DNA of 28,995 bases from DASQVO01 sp035640715 (GTDB lineage: Bacteria; Actinomycetota; Actinomycetes; Streptosporangiales; Streptosporangiaceae): positions 1-28,995 of the forward strand of contig DASQVO010000263.1 in the NCBI GenBank assembly GCA_035640715.1. Direction: 5' to 3'. Positions 1 through 7,108 of the stretch are shown here, piece after piece; the first letter of the stretch is position 1; each line of letters begins with the position of its first letter. The translations under genes and the position numbers were made by a program. The notes below the pieces were generated by a model. That model was not told the DNA's origin, searched no databases, and saw nothing but the letters and a program-made list of their open reading frames with translations.

Positions 1-599
1 TCGCCTCGCCGCAGCCGGCCGATGCCTGCGTAGACCTGGGCGCAGGAACCGGCTTCGTGACGACGGCGCTCGCTCCGCTGGTGTCCTCGGTCCTGGCGGT
101 GGACATCTCATCGGCCATGGCCGAGTCGCTGGCCGAGCGGGCCGCGAAAAGCGGGCTGGGCAACGTGGCGACCGAGGTAGCCGACCTCAAGGAGCTTCAG
201 CTCCGCCCGGCCAGCGCCGATCTCCTCGTTACCAATTACGCGCTGCACCACCTCGTCGACGCCGACAAGCGGGCACTCGTCGCACGGGCGGTGACGTGGC
301 TCCGGCCGGGCGGGCGTTTCGTCATCGCCGACATGATGTTCGGCCGCGGCGGAAGCCAGCGGGACCGGGAGATCCTGCACCAGAAGGTGATCGCGCTCGC
401 CGCGAAGGGACCCGGCGGCTGGTGGCGGATCGCGAAGAACCTGGGCCGCTACGGTCTCGGCGTCGGGCAGGAGCACCCGGCCACGCCGGAGTTCTGGCAG
501 GCGGCCATGCGCGACGCCGGATTCACCGAGGTGCGTTTCGAGCCGGTGGTCGCCGAGGCCGGCATCGTCCGCGGCGTCCGCCCGCCCGTTGGCGCGTAA
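1..599 (+). CDS. class I SAM-dependent methyltransferase, 5' end cut by window
   Basis: The reading frame is open from base 3, so the gene begins outside the window; a GTG at 57 is internal and not the start. About 198 codons are visible. The first visible residues contain VDLGAGTG, the glycine-rich SAM-binding motif I. It is followed by an acidic residue at the end of the next strand (LAVDIS) and a motif-II/III-like stretch, DLLVTNYALHHL then LRPGGRFVIADM, as in Methyltransf_11/25 proteins. These motifs support SAM binding and methyl transfer to a small molecule or cofactor; the substrate cannot be told. The gene ends 12 bases before the convergent FUSC gene. The family call is firm, the specific function unknown. 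Confidence 0.85.
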   Translation, partial: ASPQPADACVDLGAGTGFVTTALAPLVSSVLAVDISSAMAESLAERAAKSGLGNVATEVADLKELQLRPASADLLVTNYALHHLVDADKRALVARAVTWLRPGGRFVIADMMFGRGGSQRDREILHQKVIALAAKGPGGWWRIAKNLGRYGLGVGQEHPATPEFWQAAMRDAGFTEVRFEPVVAEAGIVRGVRPPVGA

Positions 600-611
600 G
601 GCCCCCCCGAC

Positions 612-2843
612 CTATTCACCGCCTTCACCGCCCAGGTGACGGCGGAGGATGTCGGCCGCACTGTCGAACGCGTCGGTGAACTCGTCGGTGCAGCGGAAGA
701 GAACCGGATCCGGGCCGGTGGAGCCGCTGCCGCTTCCGTCGCCGCGGCCGGAGCCGTCGGCGGAGCCCCTCTGCTCGCTGAAGATTGCCTTCTGCATCTC
801 CCGCAACGGCGGCAGGTCGGCGGGCGGTTTCAGGATCAGCAGGGAGCCGGCGATGACGCGTGCCGAAGCTTCGACGCCGTCGGCGAACCGGTCCACCGAG
901 GCACGCATCGGGGCGGCCAGGCACTGACCGGGGACTGCAGCATGGTGGCCGGCGCCCGCGGGCCGGACGCCCACGGCCGCATGCAGCGTCAGGCCGGCAT
1001 GCGCGATACGGCGGGCGGTGCCGGTCAGCGCGTAGGCAAGCCTGGCCGTCACCGGCGGCCGGGGCGGCTCGTCGGCCAGCCGGTCGGCGGCGGCCTCGGC
1101 GTCGGCGCGGGCCCGCCGCGCCGTCAGCTCCGCCGAATGGATGGCCGCCATGTCCGCCTGGCCCGGCCGCGCGTAGGCGCGGAGCACCAGCGACACGTAG
1201 CATCCCAGCGCCTCGAACAGCTGGGCGAGCTTCTGCTGGGCCGGCTCGCTCCCCCAGGACGGCCAGGCCAGGTAGCCGATCAGCGCCAGCGCTCCGCCGA
1301 CGGCCGTGCCCACCAGACGGGTGACCGCGGTCTGCTCGGCCGTCTGGCCGATCAGGGCCAGCAGGATCACGACGAAGTCGGTGAGGAAGACGGCGTACAG
1401 CAGATAGTTGGCGGCGAAGACGGCATAGGCGATGGTCATCGTCACGCCCACGGCGGCCACGACGGCGGCCGTCCCCACGTGCAGCAGCAGCGCGGTGGCG
1501 ACGCCCAGCCCGGCGCCGATGACGGTGCCGGCGGCCCGCTGGACGCTGCGGTAGATCGTCGAGGTGTAGTCGGGCCGCAGGACGATCAGGATCGTCAGAA
1601 CGATCCAGTAGCCGTGCGGCAGGCCGGAGGCCACGGCGACGATCTCGCCGATGGCGGCCACGACCGCGAGCCGCAGGGCGTGCCGGCCCGCCTCCGTCGA
1701 CGTCCCGATGCCGGCCCGGAGCGAGAACAGCGCTGCCGCCAGGTCGCTGCGCCACGCGCCCCGGCGCCGGCCCCCAGGCGCGAGGGAACCGGCGGCCGGC
1801 TCGATGTCGTGCTGATCGAGACGTCCCAGCAGCCGCACCGCGGCACGCATCTCACCGAGGAGGCTCTCACCGGCCCACTGCCATGGGACATCCTGGGGCA
1901 CCGCGATCGTTTCGAGGGCCCGATCCAGAGCCGCCGCGCGCTCGCGGTGGCCGTGCCGCGCTTCCAGCGCCTCCGCCAGGTCATCAAGGACGCGGGCTGC
2001 GGGCTTCAGCAGGCTGCCGTCGGAATCGTAGGCCGCGACGGCGGCGAGGCGGAGCCGGATCCGCTCGGCCTGCTCGAGCAGCGTCATCATCCGGTACCGG
2101 GCCTGCGCGCTCAGCAGGGGATTCGGGTCATCGAGCACGTCGGAGCCGAACGTCGGGGGCGGTGGCTGTCCCTGGCGGGCACCAGGGGGCCGGTCATAGA
2201 ACCCGGCGGCGTACTCGCTCAGCGCCCGGTATGCGGACGCCAGCGCGGAGCGCTCGCGGCCGCCGCGCATGATCGCCCAGGATGCCACGACGAGGGCGCC
2301 CTGCCACAGGCCACCGGCGAGGACCAGAACGCTGCGGACGGCGGCATCTCCCGCGGCGAGCGGTATGCCGCTGGCGATCATCAGCTGGATCGACCACTGC
2401 AGGCCGACAACCATGAATCGCTGGCCCAGCGTGACCAGCAGCCCGGTCAGGTAGCTGAAGACCACGATGGCCGGGACCAGGAGCCACTGGCTCGAATAAC
2501 CCGCCGCGCCCCCGATGAAGGTGGCGACGGCCATGCCGACGGCGGCCAGCACGACGGCGCTCACCCGCGTCCGGGATACTCCCTGGAAGGACACGAACCC
2601 GGCGGGTAGCGCGCCGAGAGCGGCGAAGACGCCGTACTCCAGGTGGCCGGTGACGAGCCCGAGCGCGAGCGGGGTGATGACCCCAGCCCCGGCTCGCAAT
2701 GCGCCGCCTACGTTGACGTCGGCCCACCTGAACTGACCGAAGTTGAACCAGCCGCCGTGGGCGATCTCGGCGGCGAGCGTCCTCCGGGCGGCCTGGAACC
2801 AGGCGGCGAACGGCGACGGGGGCTCTCCGCTCATGAGCATCAT
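612..2843 (-). CDS. FUSC-family integral membrane protein (putative aromatic compound exporter)
   Basis: The 743-residue product has the two-block layout of FUSC proteins (fusaric acid resistance, AaeB, YccS). One cluster of hydrophobic helices lies near residues 50-200, a soluble helical region follows, and a second cluster spans roughly 395-540. A soluble C-terminal domain ends in a Gly/Ser/Asp-rich linker and a short helical tail. The second hydrophobic block (LRLAVVAAIGEIVAVASGLP, then HGYWIVLTILIVLRPDYTST) is typical of the FUSC_2 domain. Known relatives export hydroxylated aromatic acids or are of unknown role, so the substrate is inferred at best. Start candidates are ATGs at 2843, 2840 and 2834, none with a clear Shine-Dalgarno sequence. 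A mini-ORF stop overlaps the 2843 start (ATGA). It is transcribed divergently from the trp leader. Confidence 0.85.
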   Translation of the reverse strand: MMLMSGEPPSPFAAWFQAARRTLAAEIAHGGWFNFGQFRWADVNVGGALRAGAGVITPLALGLVTGHLEYGVFAALGALPAGFVSFQGVSRTRVSAVVLAAVGMAVATFIGGAAGYSSQWLLVPAIVVFSYLTGLLVTLGQRFMVVGLQWSIQLMIASGIPLAAGDAAVRSVLVLAGGLWQGALVVASWAIMRGGRERSALASAYRALSEYAAGFYDRPPGARQGQPPPPTFGSDVLDDPNPLLSAQARYRMMTLLEQAERIRLRLAAVAAYDSDGSLLKPAARVLDDLAEALEARHGHRERAAALDRALETIAVPQDVPWQWAGESLLGEMRAAVRLLGRLDQHDIEPAAGSLAPGGRRRGAWRSDLAAALFSLRAGIGTSTEAGRHALRLAVVAAIGEIVAVASGLPHGYWIVLTILIVLRPDYTSTIYRSVQRAAGTVIGAGLGVATALLLHVGTAAVVAAVGVTMTIAYAVFAANYLLYAVFLTDFVVILLALIGQTAEQTAVTRLVGTAVGGALALIGYLAWPSWGSEPAQQKLAQLFEALGCYVSLVLRAYARPGQADMAAIHSAELTARRARADAEAAADRLADEPPRPPVTARLAYALTGTARRIAHAGLTLHAAVGVRPAGAGHHAAVPGQCLAAPMRASVDRFADGVEASARVIAGSLLILKPPADLPPLREMQKAIFSEQRGSADGSGRGDGSGSGSTGPDPVLFRCTDEFTDAFDSAADILRRHLGGEGGE

Positions 2844-2884
2844 GAGCAGCTACCTGCCATGGCCGTGGACCCGCATACGGGCAT
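2840..2884 (-). CDS. possible 14-residue upstream ORF coupled to the FUSC gene
   Basis: Reading leftward from ATG 2884 gives MPVCGSTAMAGSCS and then TGA, whose first two bases are shared with the FUSC start codon (ATGA). A TAAGGT hexamer ends exactly 7 bases before this ATG, so the transcript could begin at or beside the ATG. The arrangement would let a leaderless mini-ORF feed ribosomes onto the FUSC start, which lacks a good ribosome binding site. There is no sequence similarity to lean on; this rests on position only and may be fortuitous. Confidence 0.3.
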   Translation of the reverse strand: MPVCGSTAMAGSCS

Positions 2885-2891
2885 GAGACCG

Positions 2892-2897
2892 ACCTTA
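2892..2897 (-). promoter_or_regulatory. candidate -10 box for the FUSC transcript
   Basis: On the minus strand this reads TAAGGT, a TANNNT actinobacterial -10 hexamer, 7 bases before the ATG at 2884. No convincing -35 box is visible at 17-18 bases further upstream. Confidence 0.35.
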
Positions 2898-2973
2898 ACG
2901 CGGCCCCTGGCCGGACTTCGCCGGACGCCTGGTCACGGCCCGTCCGCACCTCCCCAAAGACGCGTGGCCCAAG

Positions 2974-3003
2974 GTGACAGTGGCCGGCCCGGCCCGCTAT
3001 GCT
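2974..3003 (+). promoter_or_regulatory. promoter of the trp leader / trpE(G)
   Basis: A -35 box GTGACA (2974-2979) and a -10 box TATGCT (2998-3003) are separated by 18 bases. The expected transcription start is about base 3010, which is the A of the leader peptide ATG. The leader peptide would therefore be translated from a leaderless mRNA. Confidence 0.65.
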
Positions 3004-3009
3004 TCGGCT

Positions 3010-3051
3010 ATGCGAAGCGCGCCGGGCCTGCAGTGGTGGCGCCGCCAATAG
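3010..3051 (+). CDS. trpL: trp operon leader peptide with tandem Trp codons
   Basis: The 13-codon frame reads MRSAPGLQWWRRQ and ends in TAG. Two consecutive TGG codons (3034-3039) sit just before the first arm of a hairpin, as in trp leader peptides of Rhizobium trpE(G), Streptomyces and Corynebacterium. By that precedent, scarcity of charged tRNA-Trp stalls the ribosome on these codons and changes the folding of the RNA downstream. There is no Shine-Dalgarno sequence, and the ATG coincides with the predicted transcription start, so initiation is probably leaderless. The frame is too short for coding statistics. The call rests on the Trp pair, its place 100 bases before trpE(G), and the matching RNA folds. 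Confidence 0.75.
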   Translation: MRSAPGLQWWRRQ

Positions 3052-3134
3052 GCGGCGTGATGGCTCGCGTACCAGCAGATCCTCAAGCGACCGCCCGGCA
3101 GCGGCGGCCGCTTTCTCGTTCCGCCGTTCCGGGC
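3040..3134 (+). promoter_or_regulatory. trp attenuator: alternative hairpins between trpL and trpE(G)
   Basis: Hairpin 1:2 is a perfect 7-bp stem, 3040-3046 with 3051-3057, closed by an AATA loop; it overlaps the last leader codons and the stop. Hairpin 3:4 is a longer GC-rich stem, 3093-3107 with 3121-3134, with one bulge and a 13-base loop. Bases 3051-3055 (GGCGG) can instead pair with 3091-3095 (CCGCC), which would break the base of 3:4. A ribosome stalled on the Trp codons would cover 3040-3046 and favour this alternative. No U-run follows 3134, so termination may be of the U-tract-less kind or the control may act otherwise. The trpE(G) Shine-Dalgarno AAAGG at 3142-3146 lies outside the hairpin. 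Confidence 0.6.
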
Positions 3135-3153
3135 CCTGGACAAAGGTGCCGAC

Positions 3154-5403
3154 ATGGACCCTGAGCAGCGAGATGAGCGACACGAATTCGAGACCGAGGG
3201 CGGCGTCCGGGTCACCCGTACCTCGGGTTCATTCGACCCTGACCGGCTGGCCGAGGTGGCCGCCGCCGTTGATGAGCGCCGCGGCGGCGTGCTCAGCTCC
3301 GGCATGGAGTATCCCGGGCGTTACAGCCGCTGGCACATCGCCTATGCCGACCCGTGCGTGGAGATCGTCGCCCGCGGCAGGCGCATCGGCGCCCGAGCGC
3401 TGAACGACCGGGGCCGTGTGCTGCTTCCGGTGATCGGCGCGGCCCTCGGCCGGGCAGGGGCGCCAGATGCACGGCCCCGGGCAGGCGCGCCAGCCGGGGA
3501 CCAGGCGGCCGACGTTGAGGTCGTCATCCCAGAGCCCGATCGGGCCTACACCGAGGAAGAGCGCAGCCGGCGGCCCACCGTGTTCACCGCCATCAGGGAG
3601 ATTATCGCGGCGTTCGGCTGCGCCGACCCGCACCTGGGCCTGTACGGGGCATTCGGCTACGACCTGGCCTTCCAGTTCGAGCCGGTCAGGGCGCGGCTGG
3701 ACCGCCCGGCCGATCAGCGCGACATGGTCCTGCACCTGCCCGATGAGATATACGTGCTGGACCGCAAGCGCGAGCAGGCCACCAGGTACGCCTACGAATT
3801 CGAAGTGGACGGGGTTTCCACCGCGGGCCTCCCGCGGGAGAACCCGCCCACCCGGTCGGCCAGTGACGTCACAGGCGTGAAGGATCTCCCGGAGCAGCCC
3901 AAGCCCGGGGCCTACGCCCAGGTGGTGGAGGAGGCGAGGGAACGGTTCGCCTGCGGCGATCTGTTCGAGGTCGTCCCCAGCCATGTCTTCTACGCCCGGT
4001 GCCGCACGCCGTCGGCGTTCTATGACCAGCTGAGGCACCGCAATCCCGCGCCGTATGAGTTCTTCTTCAACCTCGGCGAGGGGGAGTACCTGGTCGGCGC
4101 GTCCCCGGAGATGTACGTGCGGATTACCGGCGACCGGGTGGAGACCTGCCCGATCGCCGGCACGATCGCCCGCGGCGAGGGGCCGCTGGAGGACGCGGCG
4201 AACATCCAGACCCTGCTCGGCTCCCTGAAGGAGGAGTCCGAGCTGACCATGTGCACCGACGTGGACCGCAACGACAAGTCGCGCGTCTGCGTCCCCGGCA
4301 GCGTCAAGGTGATCGGACGCCGGCAGATCGAGATGTACAGCCGGGTGATCCACACCGTCGACCACGTGGAGGGCAGGCTGCGGCCCGGGTTCGACGCGCT
4401 CGACGCGTTCCTCACCCACATGTGGGCGGTGACGATCACCGGAGCGCCGAAGACGTGGGCGATGCAGTTCATCGAGGATCACGAGGCCACGCCGCGGCGC
4501 TGGTATGGCGGCGCCGTCGGGGCGATCGGCTTCAACGGGGACATGAACACCGGCCTGACCCTGCGGACCGCGCACATCCGCGACGGGATCGCCGCGGTCC
4601 GGGCCGGCGCCACGCTGCTGTTCGACTCCGATCCTGACGCCGAGGAACGCGAAACGCAGATCAAGGCACGCGCCCTGATCGAGACTCTCGAGGATGCCGA
4701 ACGGGCTTCGCAGTGTGCTACCTCCCCGGCCCAGGCAGCCTCCGGCAGGGGGCAAGACGAGACGCGGGACGGCGGGCTGCCCGGCTCGGGAATGCGCGTC
4801 CTGCTCGTGGATCACCAGGATTCGTTCGTGCACACCCTGGCCGATTACTTCCGGCAGATGGGGGCCGAGGTGACCACGCTGCGGGCTGGCTTCACCCCGT
4901 CGCTGCTCGACTCCTATGCCCCGGATCTCGTGGTGCTGTCGCCGGGACCGGGCCGTCCCGCGGACTTCGCCTGCGACGCGCTCCTGTCCGAGCTGGACAC
5001 CCGGGGGCTGCCCGCGTTCGGCGTATGCCTGGGGCTGCAGGCCATGGTCGAGCACGCGGGCGGTGAGCTATCGCTGCTGGCGGAACCCGCGCACGGCAAG
5101 CCCGGCACCATCCGGGTGTCCGGCGGCGAGTTGCTCGACGGGCTTCCCGGCGAGTTCACCGGCGCCAGGTACCACTCGATCTACGCGCTTCCTGAGCAGG
5201 TCAAGGGCGGATTCAAGGTGACGGCGACCACGCCGGACGGCGTGGTGATGGCAATCGAGGACAGCGCGTCCGGGCGCTGGGGCGTGCAGTTCCACCCGGA
5301 GTCGATCCTGACCGCCTCGGGCCGGGCCGGCCACCAGGTCATCGCCAACGTCCTCCGCCTGTGCCGCGCCCGTCAGCGCGCCGTCCACCCGGTCGCGCCG
5401 TAA
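3154..5403 (+). CDS. trpE(G): anthranilate synthase, fused TrpE-TrpG
   Basis: The 749-residue protein joins both subunits that turn chorismate and glutamine into anthranilate, the first committed step of tryptophan synthesis. Residues 1 to about 520 are the chorismate-binding component I, with GAFGYDLAFQFEP, PIAGT (333-337) and the C-terminal block TDVDRNDKSRVC ... ITGAPK. Residues from about 547 are the glutamine amidotransferase component II, with nucleophile Cys625 in GVCLGLQ and the pair His714/Glu716 in FHPES. A short Gly/Gln-rich linker joins them. The N-terminal LSSGMEYPGRYSRW replaces the usual LLES-type element, as in the rhizobial fused clade. Shine-Dalgarno AAAGG lies 7 bases before ATG 3154. 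The upstream Trp-codon leader argues for a role in primary tryptophan synthesis. No other trp gene adjoins it. It ends 5 bases from the convergent reductase gene. Confidence 0.95.
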   Translation: MDPEQRDERHEFETEGGVRVTRTSGSFDPDRLAEVAAAVDERRGGVLSSGMEYPGRYSRWHIAYADPCVEIVARGRRIGARALNDRGRVLLPVIGAALGRAGAPDARPRAGAPAGDQAADVEVVIPEPDRAYTEEERSRRPTVFTAIREIIAAFGCADPHLGLYGAFGYDLAFQFEPVRARLDRPADQRDMVLHLPDEIYVLDRKREQATRYAYEFEVDGVSTAGLPRENPPTRSASDVTGVKDLPEQPKPGAYAQVVEEARERFACGDLFEVVPSHVFYARCRTPSAFYDQLRHRNPAPYEFFFNLGEGEYLVGASPEMYVRITGDRVETCPIAGTIARGEGPLEDAANIQTLLGSLKEESELTMCTDVDRNDKSRVCVPGSVKVIGRRQIEMYSRVIHTVDHVEGRLRPGFDALDAFLTHMWAVTITGAPKTWAMQFIEDHEATPRRWYGGAVGAIGFNGDMNTGLTLRTAHIRDGIAAVRAGATLLFDSDPDAEERETQIKARALIETLEDAERASQCATSPAQAASGRGQDETRDGGLPGSGMRVLLVDHQDSFVHTLADYFRQMGAEVTTLRAGFTPSLLDSYAPDLVVLSPGPGRPADFACDALLSELDTRGLPAFGVCLGLQAMVEHAGGELSLLAEPAHGKPGTIRVSGGELLDGLPGEFTGARYHSIYALPEQVKGGFKVTATTPDGVVMAIEDSASGRWGVQFHPESILTASGRAGHQVIANVLRLCRARQRAVHPVAP

Positions 5404-5408
5404 TGCGG

Positions 5409-5861
5409 TCAGCCGGCGATCTCGGCGGCGAGCAGGGCGCCTAGTTCCCAGCATGCCTCCAGGTCCTTCCGGCCGGGCGGCCCGGTGACGCAGACCGGCG
5501 GCCGGACCGCCCGCCACCGCAGGCCGGTAGTGATCGACTCGACCGCGCGCACCGCGCCGGTGGTGTCCATGCCGCCGTGCACGTACAGGCCGTAGGGCCG
5601 CCGCTGGGTGGCCTCCAGGCAGGGGTAGTAGATGCTGTCAAAGAAGTGCTTCAGCGCGCCGGACATGTAGCCGATGTTGGCCGGGGTGCCGAGCAGGTAC
5701 CCGTCGGCCTGGAGCACGTCGGCCGCCGCAGCGGTGAGGGCGGGCCTGATGACAACGTCGACGCCCTCGATCTCGTCGGTCCGTGCCCCGCTGACCGCCG
5801 CCTCGAACATCTCCTGCAGGGCGGGCGATGGCGTGTGGTGAACGATCAGCAGCGTCGCCAT
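5409..5861 (-). CDS. flavodoxin-fold NAD(P)H-dependent FMN reductase-like protein
   Basis: From ATG 5861 the product is 150 residues. It opens with a hydrophobic strand and a Thr/Ser/His-rich phosphate-binding loop (ATLLIVHHTPSP). It carries the WrbA/flavodoxin-type segment GTPANIGYMSGALKHFFDS followed by YVHGGMD, which in this fold contacts FMN. It probably reduces or shuttles electrons through bound FMN in the cytoplasm; the physiological substrate is unknown. A longer in-frame start at 5960 would add 33 Arg/Pro-rich residues before the first strand and is unlikely. A TAAGCT box (5870-5875) sits 8 bases before the ATG and no Shine-Dalgarno is seen, so the mRNA may be leaderless. The end is nearly back-to-back with trpE(G). 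Confidence 0.8.
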   Translation of the reverse strand: MATLLIVHHTPSPALQEMFEAAVSGARTDEIEGVDVVIRPALTAAAADVLQADGYLLGTPANIGYMSGALKHFFDSIYYPCLEATQRRPYGLYVHGGMDTTGAVRAVESITTGLRWRAVRPPVCVTGPPGRKDLEACWELGALLAAEIAG

Positions 5862-6058
5862 GAGCGCTGAGCTTAAACGACGTCCCGGCCGGAGCCGCGG
5901 AAACTCAGGTGCGCATCGCCGGATCGGCACGCCTGATTCCTGAGCCCTCAGCGTCGGCATCCCCGCGCAAATTGCCCAATTCTGCTCAGTAGCGGGGCGC
6001 GGTGGTGGTCTGGAACTCCCTTGTGGTTGCCTGCCCGGGCGTCCTGGCCCATCAGCCG

Positions 6059-6072
6059 GTACCGTCCGGTAC
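6059..6072 (+). promoter_or_regulatory. inverted repeat over the -10 box of the DUF2332 gene
   Basis: GTACCG-TC-CGGTAC is a perfect 6-2-6 inverted repeat lying immediately before the GTG start at 6073. It contains a TACCGT hexamer (6060-6065) ending 7 bases before the start, which fits a -10 box for a leaderless message. A protein bound here would block that promoter. The rest of the gap (5876-6058) shows no gene and no clear motif. Confidence 0.4.
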
Positions 6073-7053
6073 GTGTGGATGCGTGGTCATAACCTTGGGC
6101 TGAGCGTCGCGGAGAACTACCGGGCGTTCGCCGAGGACGCCCGGGGCCGCTCCCCGGTGTATGAGTCGCTGGCCGGGTCGGTCGCTGAGGACGCCGCTAT
6201 TCTGCGTTTCCTCGGTTCGCTGCCGCCGGACAAGCGCCAGCCCAACCTGCTGTTCGCGGCGGCCCGCTACCTGCTGGGCGTGCCAGCCGGCATCGACCAG
6301 CTGCGGGCCCTGGTCAGCCAGAACCGGGCCGAGCTGTCGGAGGTGATGCTGGCCCGGCGGACGCAGACCAACGAGCCGGCCCGCTGCGCCACGCTGCTGC
6401 CAGCGCTGGCCCAGCTGCCGCCTCCGCTGGCGCTGATCGAGGTTGGCGCCAGCGCCGGGCTCACTCTGCTCATCGACCGGTACTCCTACGATTACGCCGG
6501 GCACCGGATCGCTGGCCAGGACTCCTTGGCGCCTACCCTGCGCTGCGAGCCGCGTGGACCAGTGCCCATGCCGGCCCGGCTTCCCGAGATCACCTGGCGG
6601 GCCGGGCTTGACCTCAACCCGCTCGACGTCACCAGTGACGACGATGTCCGCTGGCTGTCGTGCCTGGTCTGGCCCGGTGAAGGCGACCGTGAGCAGCGGC
6701 TGGCCGCCGCGATCGCCGCGGCCCGCCGTGACCCTCCCGTGGTGCATCGCGGTGACCTGCTCACCGATCTGCCCGCACTGGCCGCCCAGGCCCCAGCCGA
6801 CGCGACCCTGGTCGTGTATCACTCCGCCGTGCTCGCCTACCTCACGCCCGCCGACCGGCGGCGGTTCGCCGCCACCATCCGCGGACTGCCAGCGGTATGG
6901 CTGTCCAACGAAGGACCCGGCGTCGTGCCGGACATGCCCGTACCCGCTTACCAGGGAACACCGTTCGTGCTCGCCCGGGACGGCCACGCGCCCATAGCCC
7001 TCACCGATGGGCACGGGACATGGCTGCAATGGCTTTCTGTCACCGGGCAGTAG
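6073..7053 (+). CDS. DUF2332 domain-containing protein
   Basis: The 326-residue product matches the DUF2332 pattern along its whole length. It has an N-terminal helical part (YRAFAEDARGRSPVYESLA, then PPDKRQPNLLFAAARYLLG), a central glycine-containing strand-turn (LIEVGASAGLTLLIDRYSYDY) and a C-terminal half resembling a Rossmann-like methyltransferase core (HRGDLLTDLPALAAQAP ... LVVYHSAVLAYL). The EVGASAG loop resembles SAM motif I, so a methyltransferase origin is possible, but the family has no settled function. GTG 6073 is chosen because of the TACCGT box 7 bases upstream; ATG 6079 is the alternative. It is monocistronic and convergent with the monooxygenase gene 55 bases away, with no obvious terminator between. 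Confidence 0.85.
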   Translation: MWMRGHNLGLSVAENYRAFAEDARGRSPVYESLAGSVAEDAAILRFLGSLPPDKRQPNLLFAAARYLLGVPAGIDQLRALVSQNRAELSEVMLARRTQTNEPARCATLLPALAQLPPPLALIEVGASAGLTLLIDRYSYDYAGHRIAGQDSLAPTLRCEPRGPVPMPARLPEITWRAGLDLNPLDVTSDDDVRWLSCLVWPGEGDREQRLAAAIAAARRDPPVVHRGDLLTDLPALAAQAPADATLVVYHSAVLAYLTPADRRRFAATIRGLPAVWLSNEGPGVVPDMPVPAYQGTPFVLARDGHAPIALTDGHGTWLQWLSVTGQ

Positions 7054-7108
7054 CCAGCAACCAGGCCATCCCGCGCCGGATTCCTCGTTGTCGCGCTGCA
7101 GGACCGGG

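Noticed and set aside
636..2609. 657-codon open frame on the + strand opposite the FUSC gene
   Set aside because: Its product is Gly/Arg/Gln-rich with no domain, and it mirrors the codon bias of the real gene on the other strand.
3229..5055. 608-codon open frame on the - strand opposite trpE(G)
   Set aside because: The anthranilate synthase is unmistakable on the + strand; this frame is open only because of high GC content.
6052..7029. 325-codon - strand frame opposite the DUF2332 gene
   Set aside because: The + strand product matches DUF2332 along its full length; the reverse frame is Gly/Gln/Arg-rich without motifs.
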